A stretch of DNA of 64,000 bases from Edaphochlamys debaryana (GCA_016858145.1 JAEHOE010000178.1:62001-126000), one strand, 5' to 3'. Counted from the first letter of the stretch, positions 25,701 through 38,925 are shown. A program made the numbers and translations. The notes: generated by a model from the letters alone, not told the origin.

Positions 25701-28700
25701 CGCTTGCAGGACGGCGTGCCGCTGTCGTACAACCTCACCCTCGTGGGGCCCGCGGTCGGTCCGCCCGTGACGCTGCGCCTGGAGGGTGGGGTGCAGCTCT
25801 TCCGCACCCCCGGGGGCGACACGCCCGCAGCGGGTCTGGCTGCTGCGAGGCTTGCCAGACTAGACATTGCAGGGGTGTTGACGGCGGCAGCGCTGGCGGC
25901 GCCTCCACGCTCGCTGCCGTCAGCGGCGGCCGCGGCAGCGGCCCCCGCCGCCGACGCAGGACTGGTCTCGGCGCTAGCGGCGACCCCGGCCCTGGCGAGC
26001 TGGCGGGACAGGTGGGTAGCAGCAGCATGCATGGCGGTGGCTGGGCAGTTGGCGGAGGCGGGTGGCGGGTGGCGGGGGCCCCTGCCTTGTGCGCTGGCTC
26101 TCACCCCGCCGCCACCCCGCTCGCGCTGCGCCCCCTGCAGGTGCCTGATCGGAGGTCAGGTCAGCACGCGAGTCCCTCTGGAGGTCCGCGCCTGCACCCT
26201 GTGGGCGCCCTCAGGTGGGAGGAATGAACGACCGGTCCCGCGAGGGCGGGAGCGCATGGGTTGCCCCGGTGAAGTCCACGCACAGTGCTCCATCCGCCGG
26301 CTCCGGACAAATAGAGTATGAACCCTACCGCATCTGCACCCCGTTTACTCCATGCCCCGTGTGCACGTCCCACTGCCTCCGCCGCAGAGCTCCTGGCGCT
26401 CCTGGTGCGGCTGCAAGACCCCGCCTCCAGCCCCGCGGCCGGGACGCCCCTGGGGGACCTCCTGCGCATGTGGGCGGGAGCCAGCGGCCAGGTGCGCTTT
26501 GGTGGGTGGCTGGGTGAGACCCCGGGCGACAGCAGGGAGCTTGGGCTGCTGTCCACCTAACACCCGTTCCGCCCATTTCACAAAACGCAGGTGAACGTGT
26601 CTGCGGCGCCCGCCGCGGTGCAGTTTGTGAACGCCAGCCTGCTGCCGGGGCCGCTCGCCCTACTGGGCTGTACGGCAGTGCCAGAGGATGAGGCGGCGGC
26701 GGAGGCCTCGACAGCAGACTGCAGCCCGGTATCACGTGAGTACGTACCGGTACCATGCGTCGGCCGATTGTCATGTGTTGGCGCGTGCGCCGCGCCATCG
26801 TGAGGGGCACCGAGCTTTCCACCATATTGGTACAGCATCCCTGCTGCCTGAACCCAGCTCCCCTTGCTCCCCTGCTGCAGTGGCCACTGCCGCTGCTGCC
26901 CCGCCTCCAGCACAAGGCTCCACCACTCCAACCGCCGCAATCGTGGGCGGCGCCGTCGGCGGCGCCGTGGCGCTGACCCTGCTCGTGGCGGCGGCGGCCG
27001 TCGTGGTGGTCCGGCGCCGTCGCGGGCGGGCACGCCAGCTGAAGGGTAGCGGCGGCGGTGGGAAGGACAGCGCAGGCGCTAGCGTAGTAAATCAGCAGTC
27101 TTCCCAATCCCACGGGAGCCATGAGCAGCGGGACACGTCAGCGTCACTGAAGGCAGCTGCCATGCCTGCTGCTCTCAACGACTCGGCGAGGGCGGTGGAG
27201 GCGATAGCGGCCGGGATCATGGCCATCAGCATTGGGATCTCGGCTGGGACCCAGGAAGGCGCGGGCTCGGTTCCCGCCGTAAGCGGAGGGCATGAAGTAC
27301 AGGGCGGCTGCGGCAGAGGCGAGGGCGTACTTGGCAACCCGTCCTCCTTCAGTCACGCTTCCGAGGTCGGTGCTCGGGTACCGTGCTGGTTCGTGCTGGA
27401 GGTCGGCGCTCGGGCGGTCGGGCCCGTGCCGTCGCGTGCTAGGATGGTGCGAGGGCCCCTCCCTGCTTTGTGGGCCCTCTTGCGCGTTAGCGTACGGCGG
27501 CGGCATTGGCGAGTCGTCCATGCCCGCAGTCCCCTGAAAACTACCTCACCCGTATAGTCTCACCTCAACACGCCCGCCCCTGGCTCATCGTCCCTGGCAG
27601 TTCATGGGTACGTGCCTGTGGCAGCCCACCAGCGGTGCCAACAACCCGGCAGGGCCCCCATGTTTGGTGTCATCTGAGCCCTTCTCCATGAGGCCCCCGG
27701 TCCAGCAGCAAGCCCCTGCTCTGGCTCCGGCGGCGGTCGCATCTGGCGGCGGCGGCGGCGGCAGGCGGGGCCAGATCCAGGACGTCATGGTGGCGGAGAT
27801 CGGTCAGATGCTGGAGAGCGTCAAGGTGCGTGCATCTTTCGTTAGTTGGAACCAACAGAACGAATGAACCCACCGGAAACTCTTCTCACCAGGCTGGTGG
27901 GGTTCCCTTCTGTGCGCCGGCGAGCCCCGCTGGGTTAGCCGTGCCACCGCATCGCACCTGCTGGCTCGCCCACTCATTGCCCAGATCCGATAGTCAGTGC
28001 CCACGTGCCCCGCCGTACTTGCGGTTCGGTCCTTGCCCCACCCAGGCGGCGGCGGCGACCCGTGCCAGAGCAGCGGGCGCGCCCTCCGAGGAGGCCCCGC
28101 CGCGTGTGAACATTCTGGGCCGCGGAGGCTACGGAGTGGTCTACCTGGGTGAGCACTGATCCCAAAGACAGCAAGAGGCCGTGCTGGGAGCCAGGGCGGG
28201 AGGGGGGCTGGGTTTATGGAGGGCGAGGTGTATGGCTCGGCAAGAATCACTGGACTTGGTGTGTCCTGCCCTCGGCGCTCGCAGGAAATTGGCGTGGGCT
28301 GCCTGCAGCAGTCAAGGTAGGCACTGCCTACCGCGTGGCACGCGCCCGCACATCATCATCATGCCGCAATGCACCCCGTCTTTTGCCCTACTGCTGCGGC
28401 TCCGCAGCCCTCGGAAACCAGTATTGCTGCAGTTTGAGTTCGAGGCTAGCCGCTGCCATCTCCACACACCCAGCAGCCTATCCTCCCCCTCCCAACACAT
28501 CTTCCCACTTCCTCGCCTCCAGGTCATTGCGCTCCACGCGGGCGACAGCGCGGCCCGGCGGCAGCGCCTGGCTCGGGAGGTGGCGCTGACCATGGCCCTG
28601 TCGCACCCCAACGGTGGGTGGGTGGACGGGGGTAGGGGGCCTGGGGTTTTGTGGGACCCTGGGAGCGGGCTAGGGAGTGGATGGGCTTGTTGGAGGACGC

Positions 28701-31700
28701 ACCCTGATCATGGCGGGGCAGGATAAGGCTTAGTGCCTTAGTCACAGACTTCATCCTTTCCCCCCTGCAGTGGTTCCCACGTACGACTATGCTCTGGGTC
28801 CAGCGTGAGTGGGGGAGGAGGGTCCTAACGGGGGAGGGCAGGGCCGCCTCGCTCTAGAAAGCAAGCACGGTAACACGTCATCTCTGGCGCCGCCCATGGA
28901 CCTCGCGTTCCCCAAGCCAGCCTCATCTCCACAATCCGCGCGCAGGCAGGGCAGCGGTGACGTCCACCAGGGCGTGGTGGAGCCGGAGGCGGACGTTCAG
29001 CTGCGGGTGGTGATGCAGGTGATGAGGGGCCACCGGGGCGTGGTGACGGCGCCGGCGGAGGGAGACATGCAGACCTCGCCACCCGCCGTTGCGCTGCCCT
29101 TGGGGCCGAGCCTTGGGGCCTGGCAGACCGGCACGCTTCTCGGCTAGTTCCCTGCCTGGCCCCCCCTGGTGAGCCCGTTGACATCTGCCACGCCCCTGCA
29201 TCCCCCGCCCCTCCGCCTCCCTCCCCCAGTACTGCGACGGCGGCTCGCTCCGCCAGGCACTGGAGTCGGGGCAGCTGGGGCCGCCCCCACCGGACTGGCC
29301 CGCGCCGGCGCCGTCACAGGGAGTGGGTGCTGCTGGGGCCGCCATGGCCGCAGAGGCCGAGCTGGCAGAGGGCGAGGCGGCACTGGTTGAGGCACGCAGT
29401 GGAGGGGCCGTGGAGGCGGGCGTGCGAGGGGAGGCCGAGCTCGCGGAGGCAGGCGGCGGCGGCGGCGGCGGCGGGGGCTACCAGCCTGGAGCCATGGAGG
29501 GGGCTGGTGGACAGCAGGAGGGTACAGGAGGCGAGGTGGGGCTCAGGTGTGGCCAGCCGTTTGGAGGAGGAGCAGCTGGCAGCGGCGGCAGCCCGCGTGC
29601 CGCGGAGGAGGGGGCGGGCGCTGCGCCCACCAGCCCACACGTGAAAATCGAGGCCCGTCCCCCGCCACCCGCCGCCGCCAGCCTTCCCCGGCTGCTGCGT
29701 CCCCTGGTCGCGGCGCGGGGCGTGCTGCGGGGTCTGTCCTTCCTGCACTCCCAGGGCGTCATCGTGAGTGGCTAGCATGAACGCGCCTTGTGCCTCTTGC
29801 TTTATCCCGGCTGCTGCATGTAACCCCTTGCCGGCCACGCCTCCCACCACCTGCCCCATGCCCTTGGCCCCTCCAATCCCCACGTCCGAATACCCCCTGA
29901 CCCCCAGCACGGCGACCTCACGGATGCCAACGTGCTGCTCAAGGCCGTCGTGCCGCACCTGCCGCCACCTGCCGCCGCCATCACCGGCTCCGCGGCCTGT
30001 AGCCCCGTCGGCAGCCCTGCGGCCTCAGCGCATGCAGTCGCCTGGGTCGCGGGGGCAACCACAGCCGGCTCCAGCGCGCCTGCCAGCGCGGCCAGCAGCG
30101 GGAGTGGAAGCGGAAGCGGGGGCGGCAGGGGCGCTGGACGGCGCAGTGCTGGCAGCAGCAACGCCAGCGGCGGCAGGACCCGGCAGCAGGGCGCGCTGCT
30201 CACAAGCGTCCGCGCCATCCCAGAGGCAGCGGTTCTGGAGGAGCCAGAGGAGAGCCCCGCTGCGGATACAGCAGGGCAGCAGTTCCACACGGCTAGCGCC
30301 GGTGCCGCCGTCAGCGGCCCCAGCAGCTGCGGTTCCTTCAGTGCTGCGGCCGGCGGCAGCGGCTGTGCCGGTCTATCCACAGAGAATGACACTTGCGGAG
30401 CCGCCGCCTTGGCTACCACCATTTCTGCGTCGCTTGCGTCATCCCAAGGTCTCCAACCGCCGGTACGGCAGGATGAAACTGCTGAGGGCGAAGCGGCCGA
30501 GCAGGAGCCAGGCACGGTTCGGTCGAAGGACCTGGAGACGGCAGCCGAAGGGCTCCTGTCGTACACCTTCAAGCTGGCCGACTTTGGGCTGTCGGCGCAG
30601 CTGCAGGGCCACTCGCAGAGCCACGTCAGCAACGTGGGCATAGCGCAGGTGAGCGTCTGAGCGAGCGACGCGGGTGATCCATCTAGTAGTGAGGACGGAG
30701 GGCGGGGAAGCCCGGTCGGGACTTGGGACCAGGCATGGCAGTACCATCTCGGCGTTTGTTCACACACACGTGCCATCACCTCGTGTCTCGCTGCTGCTCA
30801 CCACACGCAGGGCACTCCGTTCTTTGTGGCGCCGGAGCTCCTGAGCTGCCCCCGACTGACGACAGCCTGCGACATGTACAGGTCAGGGTTTGATGCGCGC
30901 TAGTAGGGTACGAGGCCCATGCAGGCCCAGTAGGTAGACGTACTACAGGTGATGCCACTCTAAGGCTGCGCTCATCAGCCCTCTGTGGTCCCCTCCGTTC
31001 TCTCTCGGTGCAGTTTCGGTGTGGTGCTGTGGCTCCTGCTGCATTGCTCCTCAGTCCGGTGAGTCAAGCATCGACTGACACGAAAGATTTGGTAGGGGCA
31101 AGGGCCGCCCCGACGGGGCCGCCCCCCTGAGGTTGAGGCATCCTCCGTGCGGCCACCCACCGACCCTCCATCACCCGCCAGCCACTCGCCCTTGACACTC
31201 GCTCCTGCTTGGCCCTCTTTCCGGTTGCAGGAAAGTGCGACACCTCTTCCCCCACAAGCCGTACCTCCCGGCCGCTCCGTCCCTGCTGTGCCATGCGTCC
31301 CCCCTCCTGCCCCCCGCCCTGGCGGCGCTGCTGCGGCGGTGCCTGAGCCTGGCGCCCGGCGAGCGACCCTCGGCTCTGGAGGCCCTGCGCTGCGTGGAGG
31401 AGGCTGTGCGGGTGCGTCCGTGTGTGGGGTGCGGGTTGGCCGGAGTGAGGGGCAAGGAGAAAGGGTTTGAGAGGTACCGTAACCCTTTGCCACATCAGCT
31501 GTACGGGCGGGCCACCCTGACCAGCTTACCGGTACCGTGCCCTGACGGGATGCCCCCTGCCCCACAGGACGTGGGGTGTGGGCTGGGGTGAGGGGCAAGG
31601 AGAAGCGAACGAACGGCATTGTCAGTCTTTACGGGCCGGCCACCCTGATCAACCTAACGAGCATTCCCTGCCCCTTCCCCCCCAGGACGTGGCGGGCCCT

Positions 31701-31799
31701 GCCCTGGCCCGGCTCCTGCTGGAGGCGGAGCTGTGGGAGGCCGTGGTGGCACCCGGGGCCCGCGTGGGGCCGCAGCAGGCGCCCGCGGCGCTGCCGTAG
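22760..31799 (+). CDS. Receptor-like protein kinase: signal peptide, ectodomain, single TM, kinase domain with large inserts
   Basis: The start at 22760 gives a signal peptide (WLGVAVSSILLVCLSDVTLA). Ectodomain exons include 22760-23107, 23304-23480, 23669-23959, about 24966-25101, 25271-25347, 25499-25573, 25711-26012, 26380-26491 and 26591-26728, with several N-x-S/T sites and no family I recognise. A TM (GGAVGGAVALTLLVAAAAVV) at about 26940-27012 is followed by basic RRRRGR. The kinase has the glycine loop GRGGYGVVYLG (exon 28046-28148), AAVK lysine (about 28285-28317), helix-C AREVAL, hinge MQ/YCDGGSL, catalytic loop HGDLTDAN (from 29908), LADFG, FVAPELL (30811-30881) and DMYSFGVVLWLL. 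The final exon ends at 31799. The catalytic loop keeps Asp and Asn but is non-RD, with Thr where Lys is usual. Insert one (29260-29690) and insert two (29950-30540) are low complexity. It probably signals from the cell surface as a Ser/Thr (TKL-like) kinase. Confidence 0.8.
31412..31685 (+). repeat. Imperfect tandem duplication inside the last kinase intron, with duplicated 3' splice site
   Basis: Two successive segments, about 31419-31572 and 31570-31692, share GTGTGG...GTGAGGGGCAAGGAGAA, CGGGC(G/C)GGCCACCCTGA and a pyrimidine tract ending CAGGACGTGG. Each therefore carries its own candidate 3' splice site before GACGTGG. Only the second copy leads into the open frame that ends at 31799, so the first acceptor (31566-31568) looks like a decoy or an alternative site. 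Confidence 0.65.
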
Positions 31800-32585
31800 G
31801 CTGCTGTACATGGATGGGCCGGCTGGACCCTGGAGGCCTGGAGGCCTGACGCGTCAGGGGGACCGCCAGTTAGGGTGGAGGCTGGACCGCCAGTCAGGGT
31901 GGAGGTTGGAGGCGTACGGCAGGGTGGAGGTTGGAGGCGTAGGTGAACGCGAAGCGTGCGTGAGGCGAAATAAAAGGGCGGGGGACGAGGCAGACGCAGG
32001 GTCAGAAGGACCTCGTGACCTGATGCTCGCTCCTGGCTGAGCGAGGCATGGCCGATTGGCTCGCATGCATGTCCGCCTCAATGGGACCAGCTGCAGGAGG
32101 CACGGTGCGCAGCCCACGCAGTCCTGAAATTACACAACTCATCCTCATCAACGATGCATCGCTTTGGGCCACGGCCCGTACGGGAGTTCACACACGGGTA
32201 ATGCCCTTCTCCGTGTAACAACATCAACGGGATGCATCCCGCACGTCCTGAGCCTGTTCATCAAAGAACGTCTCGCCTCAACCATATAATGGAGCAGCAA
32301 CTCCAGGTCAACAGAGCAAACCGACCAGCACTGCCCCTGCCTCCCCAGACGACAGTCCATACTCTCCTTGCCCGACCCATTTCAACGCACTGTCGGGCCC
32401 CAAAACTCCTCCACCCTCCAGTCACCGCATGCCTTCACCATGCTGCCCTCGCCCGACCCAAATTGCCCCACAACTCCTCCACCCTCCGTCCAGCGCGTGG
32501 CCGCATGCCTCCATGCCGCATCACCGTCGAGGGATGCCGCCGCCATCGATCCGGTAGGTGAGATGCGCGCCCACGTACGACTCCA
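31800..32585. other. Convergent 3' region of the receptor kinase and the SMP/C2 gene
   Basis: The kinase stop is at 31799 (+) and the SMP/C2 stop at 32586 (-). TGTAA on the plus strand at 32214-32218 and TTACA (minus TGTAA) at 32130-32134 could be the two poly(A) signals. If both are used, the 3' UTRs overlap by about 100 bp. Around 31850-31940 a short GGAGG(C/T)TGGA-type repeat occurs four times. No gene is seen. Confidence 0.4.
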
Positions 32586-35500
32586 TCATCCCACCGGCGT
32601 CCACGTCAGCAGCATCTCGATGTCCGCCGCCCCCGTTGCCGTACGGCTGCCCGCCGGCTGCAGCAGCCAGCGCCGCCGCAGCCGCCCCGCCGCCGCCAGC
32701 GCCGCCAGCGGCAGCCGCACCTCCCCCAGTAGCTGGTCGGACCGGGCCTGCGGTGGGAGCGGGGGGGGGGAAACGGGGGGGCACGGGTGTGGAGGCACGA
32801 GCTGAGGGGTTTGGGCGCCAAAGCAGGGTAGGGGCGCGGAAGCACGAGGAAAGGGTTGACCTTGAACTCGCTCGGCGGTAACGGAGCAACGGCACTGGGC
32901 GTAGAGCTACTCCGTCAATCACTAGGGGGGCCCGGATTCCCGCTGCGTGCGTCTCACCCCTCCCACGTCCAGCCTGGCCAGCCGCCCCAGGCTCTCCCAG
33001 CCCGTGGTCTTGTCCCAGGCCCGAGCCACCAGCGAGCCGCCGGCCTGGGGAGGAGGGAGGGAGGGGAGGGGTCGGGTGGCGAGGGGCATGAGGGGGGAAG
33101 GCTGGGGTCGACAAGCGGCGCGGAAGCTCGGGTGTCGGGCAGGGTTGGAACCCAGGCTGAGCGCTTATGAGTTGGACCCCCGCTCCGCTCCTGACCTCAG
33201 CTCGGGCTCGGGCTCTTCCCCTGAAAGGCTGAAACCCCCCTCCCCCTCCCACCCCTCCCCCCACCTGCGCCGGTGCCAGCTCCAGCTCCAGCTCCTCCCA
33301 TGAGGCGGTGGGGGCGTTGAAGCGGGGGGGCGTGCGCTGGGCACCGGACACGCGGCCGGCGGCGTCCTGCAGGGACGGGGGCGACAGGTGAGGGTGCGTT
33401 CCTGTGATCCTCCCCTTGACACCGTGTGTCTTCCTTCCATCCCTCCTCCTCCCCACCTCATTGACCATACATGAACGTGCCTTGCATAGTCCCCCTCCAG
33501 CCCCTTTCTCCAGGCCCCCCTAAATCAACCTCCCCCTCCTCCCTCCCTCCCCCCCCCACCAGCAGCAGCAGCTCCACGAAGGGGTCCACCCCCCCCGCCG
33601 CGCCCCGGTTGCTGCCCGCCACCAGCTGCCGCAGCCGCAGCACGCGGACCGCCACCACGCCCTGAACGGAGGGGGCGGGGGAGGAGGAGGGGAGGGGGGC
33701 AGTAGGGCTGTGAGGATCATGGGAGGCGGGCAGGAGGAGGGGAGGCTGGTAGGGAGGATGACGCTGAAGTGATTCGTGCAAGCTGGGGACGCATGGTTCG
33801 GGCCGTCGACTCCACCCCCCCGCCCACGCCCCCAATGATGGCGATTAGCATACTGACACCACTGACACCATCCCCTCTCCCGACCCCTCACCCACCCCCC
33901 ACCTGCTCGTCCGCCGCCACGCCGCCCCGCATGGCCCGGGCGGGGCCGCTGGGCCACAGCGCCCCCACCTCCACCCGCACACCGCCAGAGCCCCCCGCCG
34001 CCCGCGCCTCCGCGCTGCGGCCGCCGCCGCCGCCACCCCCCACAGTGCCGGCGGCGCTGCCGGCGACGGGGCCGGCGGCGCCCACGGCGGAGGCTCCGGC
34101 GGCGGCGGCGAGGGCGTGGGCGTCCGGGGCGCCGACCACGCAGGCCGAGGCGGCGGCGGCGGAGCCGCTCAGGGCCTCGCGCTCAGCCTCCAGGCCGCCG
34201 CCGACGGTGGTGGTTGGGGCGGTGGTTGTGGCGGTTGGCTGTTGGGGCCGGTCCAGGTCCAGGTACTGGGCCTCGAGGATGATGCGGCCGGCAATCTGGA
34301 GGGTAGGGGTGAAGGGCGGCGTGAGGCGTGGGCACATTGAGCGATGAACGTCGGTACCCAAGAAGCGCGCCGCCTTCCCAAAGCGCCGACCATCACCCGT
34401 CACCTATCCAACGCCCCCAACCGCCCCACCGGCCGCCGCAACTGTCCCTCGCTGCCGAACACGAGCACCTCGGCGCCCCAGGCCTCGGCCCCGGGGGCGG
34501 AGGAGGACAGGGTCGACCCCGCCTCCGAGGGCTGGGCGCTGGGCAGCTGCAGCGCGGCGGGGGCGGAGGAGAGCTCCGTCTCCTGGGGGCCGGGGGTGGG
34601 GGGATAGGGATTGGGGTGAGCCTGCATAACACGTTGGCACGTTGAGCCGAAACAGGCCACACGAGAGCCCAGCCTCCAGGTGGCGCCCCACGGTAGCGCT
34701 GCAGCCCGCTCGCAGGGCACTCGGTCTATGCGCATCAGCAGCCTTCCTCAGCCCCTCCCCCCCAACTCGCCTTAGCGCTCTCCACGGCCTCCGCCTCCGC
34801 GCGCGCCTTCTTCTCCTTCCTGCCCTTGCCCTTGCTGCCCGTGAGCACGTCCTTGATCTTGCGGCCCATCTTCCGCATGCTGCCCTGCGGAGCAATGGGG
34901 ACGGAGGGCGGAGCCAGGCCGGCCGTGGAAGCGGGCAATCAGGGGGGGCATGAAGGGGAGGATGAGGGGGCAAGGACGAGGAGCAATGGGGACCGCTCAA
35001 GGCCGCAGGAGCGGGTCGCCACGGCGGGGCGCCATGGGTCAAGCGCCCACGAGGTCAAGAGTCGCATGCCTCTTGACAGTTGGCAGGATCAAGGATGGCC
35101 GCCCCCGCCCCCCCCAGGAACGAAACCCTGGTGCTGCCGGTACCACTGGTCACTCACCATTGTTGCCCCCGCGCCGCCCTTGATGCCCCGCAGCGGCACC
35201 CCAATGGCCCCCGCCGCCACCCGCCCGATGGCGCCCCCCACGGCCCCCAGGCCCCCGCCGCCGCCGCCAGCGCCGCGGTCCGCCGTCAGGTGCAGCACCA
35301 GCGGCGACCAGCAGTCCATGTCGTACGCTGCCGTACGACGGCTAGCGCCGGTGCTGGTGCTGCTGGCGAGGCCGCTGCCGTACAATACCGTACGCTCGGC
35401 GGCGGCCGCCCGCCGCCGCTGGCGCAGGGCGGGCAGGAGCTCGTCCAGGGGCACGTGGGCGTGGGCCAGGCAGCGGTCGTCCCTGGGGGTTGAGGGTTAA

Positions 35501-38500
35501 GGGTAGGGTAGGCTGACTGACTCTCTAACTATGCAATGAGGAGTGGGGATGAGGTAATGAGCGATATGGTGGGCCTCGCATAAGCAGTGTACCACGCCTC
35601 TTGCACCTGCTGGGCTGCAAGACCCAATGAACGAAACGCCAGCCTCTTATCATGCACCATTGTTAAACACTTGCCCGCCCTACAAGGCTCATAGCAATGA
35701 ATCGATAAGACCCAACGAACAAAACGCCAGCCCTGCAAAGCCTCTTGGCTGTGCGGCCCAGCTAGGCCAGCCCTGTAAGACCTGTAGCGTCAAACCCCGG
35801 AAAGCTCCCCACCCACCAGCCGCGCTCGTCCCGCATCAGCCGTACCACCAGCTCCCGACCGCTGCCGTCGGCCGCCACCGGCAGAGTGAACTCAGCGCCG
35901 CCGCCGCCGCCGCCAGGGCCGCCGCCGCCGCCGTTAAAGGACGGCGAGAAGGCGTGCGATGCCGAAGGGGCAGCGGCGGCCCTGGGCGACGCCAGGGGGG
36001 AGGCGGTGGCGGAGGAGACGCGGGAGGAGCCGGGCTCGGAGGCGGGGGCGTCCCAGCGGGGGTTGGCGGAGGCGGGGCGCGGGGGCGAGCGCTGGGCCGC
36101 ACCCTCACGGACCTGGGGGGTCATGGTGGGGGCGTGAATGGGGCATGGGCGGAGACTGCCAAGGGTTAAGGAGGGCCTATGTGGTGGCAGGCGTCGCTGT
36201 CCGCCCCCTTGGGGTGCCCCATCATCCCTCTCCTCTGTGCCCACCCCCACCCCCGACCCGCCCACCTGCACCGTGACGTACACCTCACTGCCGCTGCCGC
36301 TGCCCCACTCCAGGAGGGTGCCGGGGGCCAGCCCCACCCCGCCGGCCCCCGCCCCCGCCGCCTCCTGCTCTGCAGCCCCACCCTCCACAGGCCCTGCCGC
36401 CCCCGCCCCCGCTGGACCCAGCCCCGCCAGTCCCTCGGCCCGCAGCAGGCGCAGCCGCAGCAGCCCCGGCGGCGGTGGCGGCAGGCCCCCCCCGGGCACC
36501 AGGTGGGCGACCACGTGGCGGGGGAAGAGCACGGCGCGCTGGACGGCGGCCTGGGGGGTGGCGTGGATGGGCGTGGAGGGGTAGGGAGATTGGTCAGGAG
36601 GGACAAGGAGCACAACTCGACAGCATGGCGGAGGGTCAGGAGGAAGGCATTCAAAACCGGGAGGGAAGCGGGGGGTCAGCAGAGAGGTGATGGGGTTGAG
36701 CGCCGGGGTGCGTGGGAACGGCCGCAGGCTAGGTCAGGAGGCACCCATGTCACAGGCCCACCCAATGCTCGAGCCCGCCACATGCCAGGCGGTACATGGT
36801 CTCCGCCCATCACCCCAGCCCACCACATCCCCACCCCGCCACCCGCTGCTCACCTGCAGCGCCGCTGTGGCCAGCCACCCCAGCCCCGGGATCGCCAGAA
36901 GGTCCACCCCCCACACGGCCCCGCCGCCCTTCGCTGATGATCCCAGCTCGGCAGCCTTCCCCGCACGCTGCTCGGCGTTCTCCCCGTCGCCCGTCTGCTC
37001 CGTCACCCCCTCCGTCCCGCTGCCGCCGCCACTGCTGCCGTTGCGCCGCCGCCGCAGGCCCAGTGTCAGACCCGCAGCGATCTCCGGCGGCTCCAGCAGC
37101 GTTACGGCGGCGGCCGCCAGGTAGGGGGGGTGGGGCAGGAGGGGGCCCAGGGAGATGCGGGCGCGGGCGCGGAGGGCGAGGCGGGAGGCAGAGAGGGAGA
37201 GCGGCAGGGGCAGCGCCAGGCGGGGAGCGCGGCCGGGGGCGGACGGCGGCAGGCCGGGGGTGAGGGTGACGGCAATCTGCGGTAGCGGGGGTGGGGTGCG
37301 GGGTGGGGGTCTAAGAGGGGGATCCCTCCCTTCTACCGTATCAGTACCAAGGCTGCATTCCCCTCTCTTATTCATACATATCGTGTAGATGTCCTATCTC
37401 CCGTCTGTACACGATACCGCTCCCATTCATACCCAACTTAACCGTTCCCCGCCCCTCCCCCCAGCCCACCTGTGCGTCCGCCGCCCACGCCACGTCCGCC
37501 TCAATCACCAGCGTCTCCCCCTCGCCCCCTCCCGCGCCGCCTCCGCCACCGCCGCCGCCGCCCGCCGCCGCGCCCCAGCCGCCCGCGGCCTTGATCCCGC
37601 CCAGCCTCGGCGGCGCCGCCGGGCCCAGCGTCACCTCCGCCACCTCCAGCGCCGCCAGCCCCGGCGCCGCCCCGCCGGCCACCGCCGCCGCCGCCGCCGC
37701 CAGCTGCTCCCGCAGTGCGACCTCGGCGTACGCCGCCAGCTGCGGCCAGAGCAGGGCGATGAGCTGGTTGAGGGCGGAGGCCTGCCGCGGGGGGAAGAGG
37801 GGGGGTCGGGGCGACGGGGTTGATGTGGGGAGTGGGTGAAGGGGGGCCGGGGGGAGGACAGTGGTGGCGGGGTGGTGGGACTCAAGGCTCGACGCAGGCA
37901 CTGAAGTAATTCTGTAACCCAAGGGCCCTGCCAACACGCTCGCTCCCTCATACTGTCACGGCCTGCCCACCTTTTCATAGTCGGGCAGCGCAGCCCAGGC
38001 GGGCGCCAGAGACCCCAGGGCCTCCCGCTGCTCCCCCGCCCACAGAAACGACGCCAGCGCCTCCGCCGCCGCCGCGCTGCCGCCCGCCGCCGTGGCGGCG
38101 GCGCTGGCGGCGGTGGCGGCGGCGCCAGACAGCTTGGCGGTGATGCGCTGGCGGGTCGTGGGGCCCTCGCGCACGTGAGACGGCTCTGCCACGTCAGCGA
38201 AAGTCGCCGTCGGGTGTACGGCAGGGACCGCTGGCGGCGGCGGTGGCGCCGCCGCCGCTGACGTCGCCGGCAGCACCCCTTGGCCCTCCAGCGTCACCTC
38301 TACGTCCTCCAGCCGCACGCCTCCGGGCAGCGGACCCACGCTGAGGCCCTCCGCAGCCGCCGCAGCCGCTGGAGTCAGTGGCGGCGGCGGCGCCTTGCCG
38401 CCGTCGAGGTTGCGAGCGGTGGCGGCGGCGCTGGCGGCGGCGCGCTGGAGTCGGGCCTGCGCCCAGGTGAGGCCGGCGGCGGCGGCGCCTGCCCAGGAGC

Positions 38501-38925
38501 GCGGGCCGCCGTGGGGGGAGTCGACGGCGGCGGGGGAGACCTTGGCGGCGGTGGCGGCGGCGGGAATCGCCGCGGGGCCGCTTCCGCCGCCGAGCTCGGC
38601 CTCCAGCGGCCCGGCGGGCGCTGCGGCCGCTGTGCCGGGGGACAAGCCGCTCAGGTGCGCAACGACTCTGGCTTCATCCCCTCCGCCTGTGCTGGAGGTG
38701 CCGATGCCATAGGCCCAGCCGCCGACCTGGGGGGACCGCGCGTGGGAGGGAGCAAGGCAGTGACGGTGCTGAGCACTGTGCGCGGCAGTTCGAACGCCCC
38801 GCTGAGGCGCTCCTCCGCGCAATGCGACCCTGTTGACGCCCAGCACCGTAGCAACCCCCGCGGAGCGCACCCACCTTGAGGCCCGCGGCGGTGCCCGCAA
38901 GCCCCGCGAGGGTTGCGCACAGCAT
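32586..38925 (-). CDS. Synaptotagmin/tricalbin-like protein: N-terminal hydrophobic anchor, SMP domain, C2 domains (1186 aa)
   Basis: Fourteen exons keep phase: 38925-38875, 38726-37971, 37781-37470, 37276-36854, 36550-36266, 36112-35817, 35482-35158, 34884-34771, 34582-34430, 34295-33903, 33661-33560, 33366-33265, 33044-32958 and 32747-32586. The N-terminus MLCATLAGLAGTAAGLKVGG resembles the hydrophobic ER anchor of plant SYT1. The SMP lipid-transfer domain follows a long Ala-rich linker: WAALPDYEK, then LNQLIALLWPQLAAYAE, then LGPAAPPRLGGIKA, then IEADVAWAADAQV. C2-like segments include SEVYVTVQV, DDRCLAHAHVPLDEL, VVAVRVLRLRQLV...DPFVELLLL and a C-terminal DQLLGEVRLPLAAL. Family knowledge places such proteins at ER-plasma-membrane contacts, where they tether and move lipids. 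Ala/Gly/Pro-rich inserts inflate it beyond the usual 500-600 residues of plant SYTs. Exon 8 appears to use a GC donor (AAG/GCGAGT), the only donor there that keeps frame. Confidence 0.88.
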
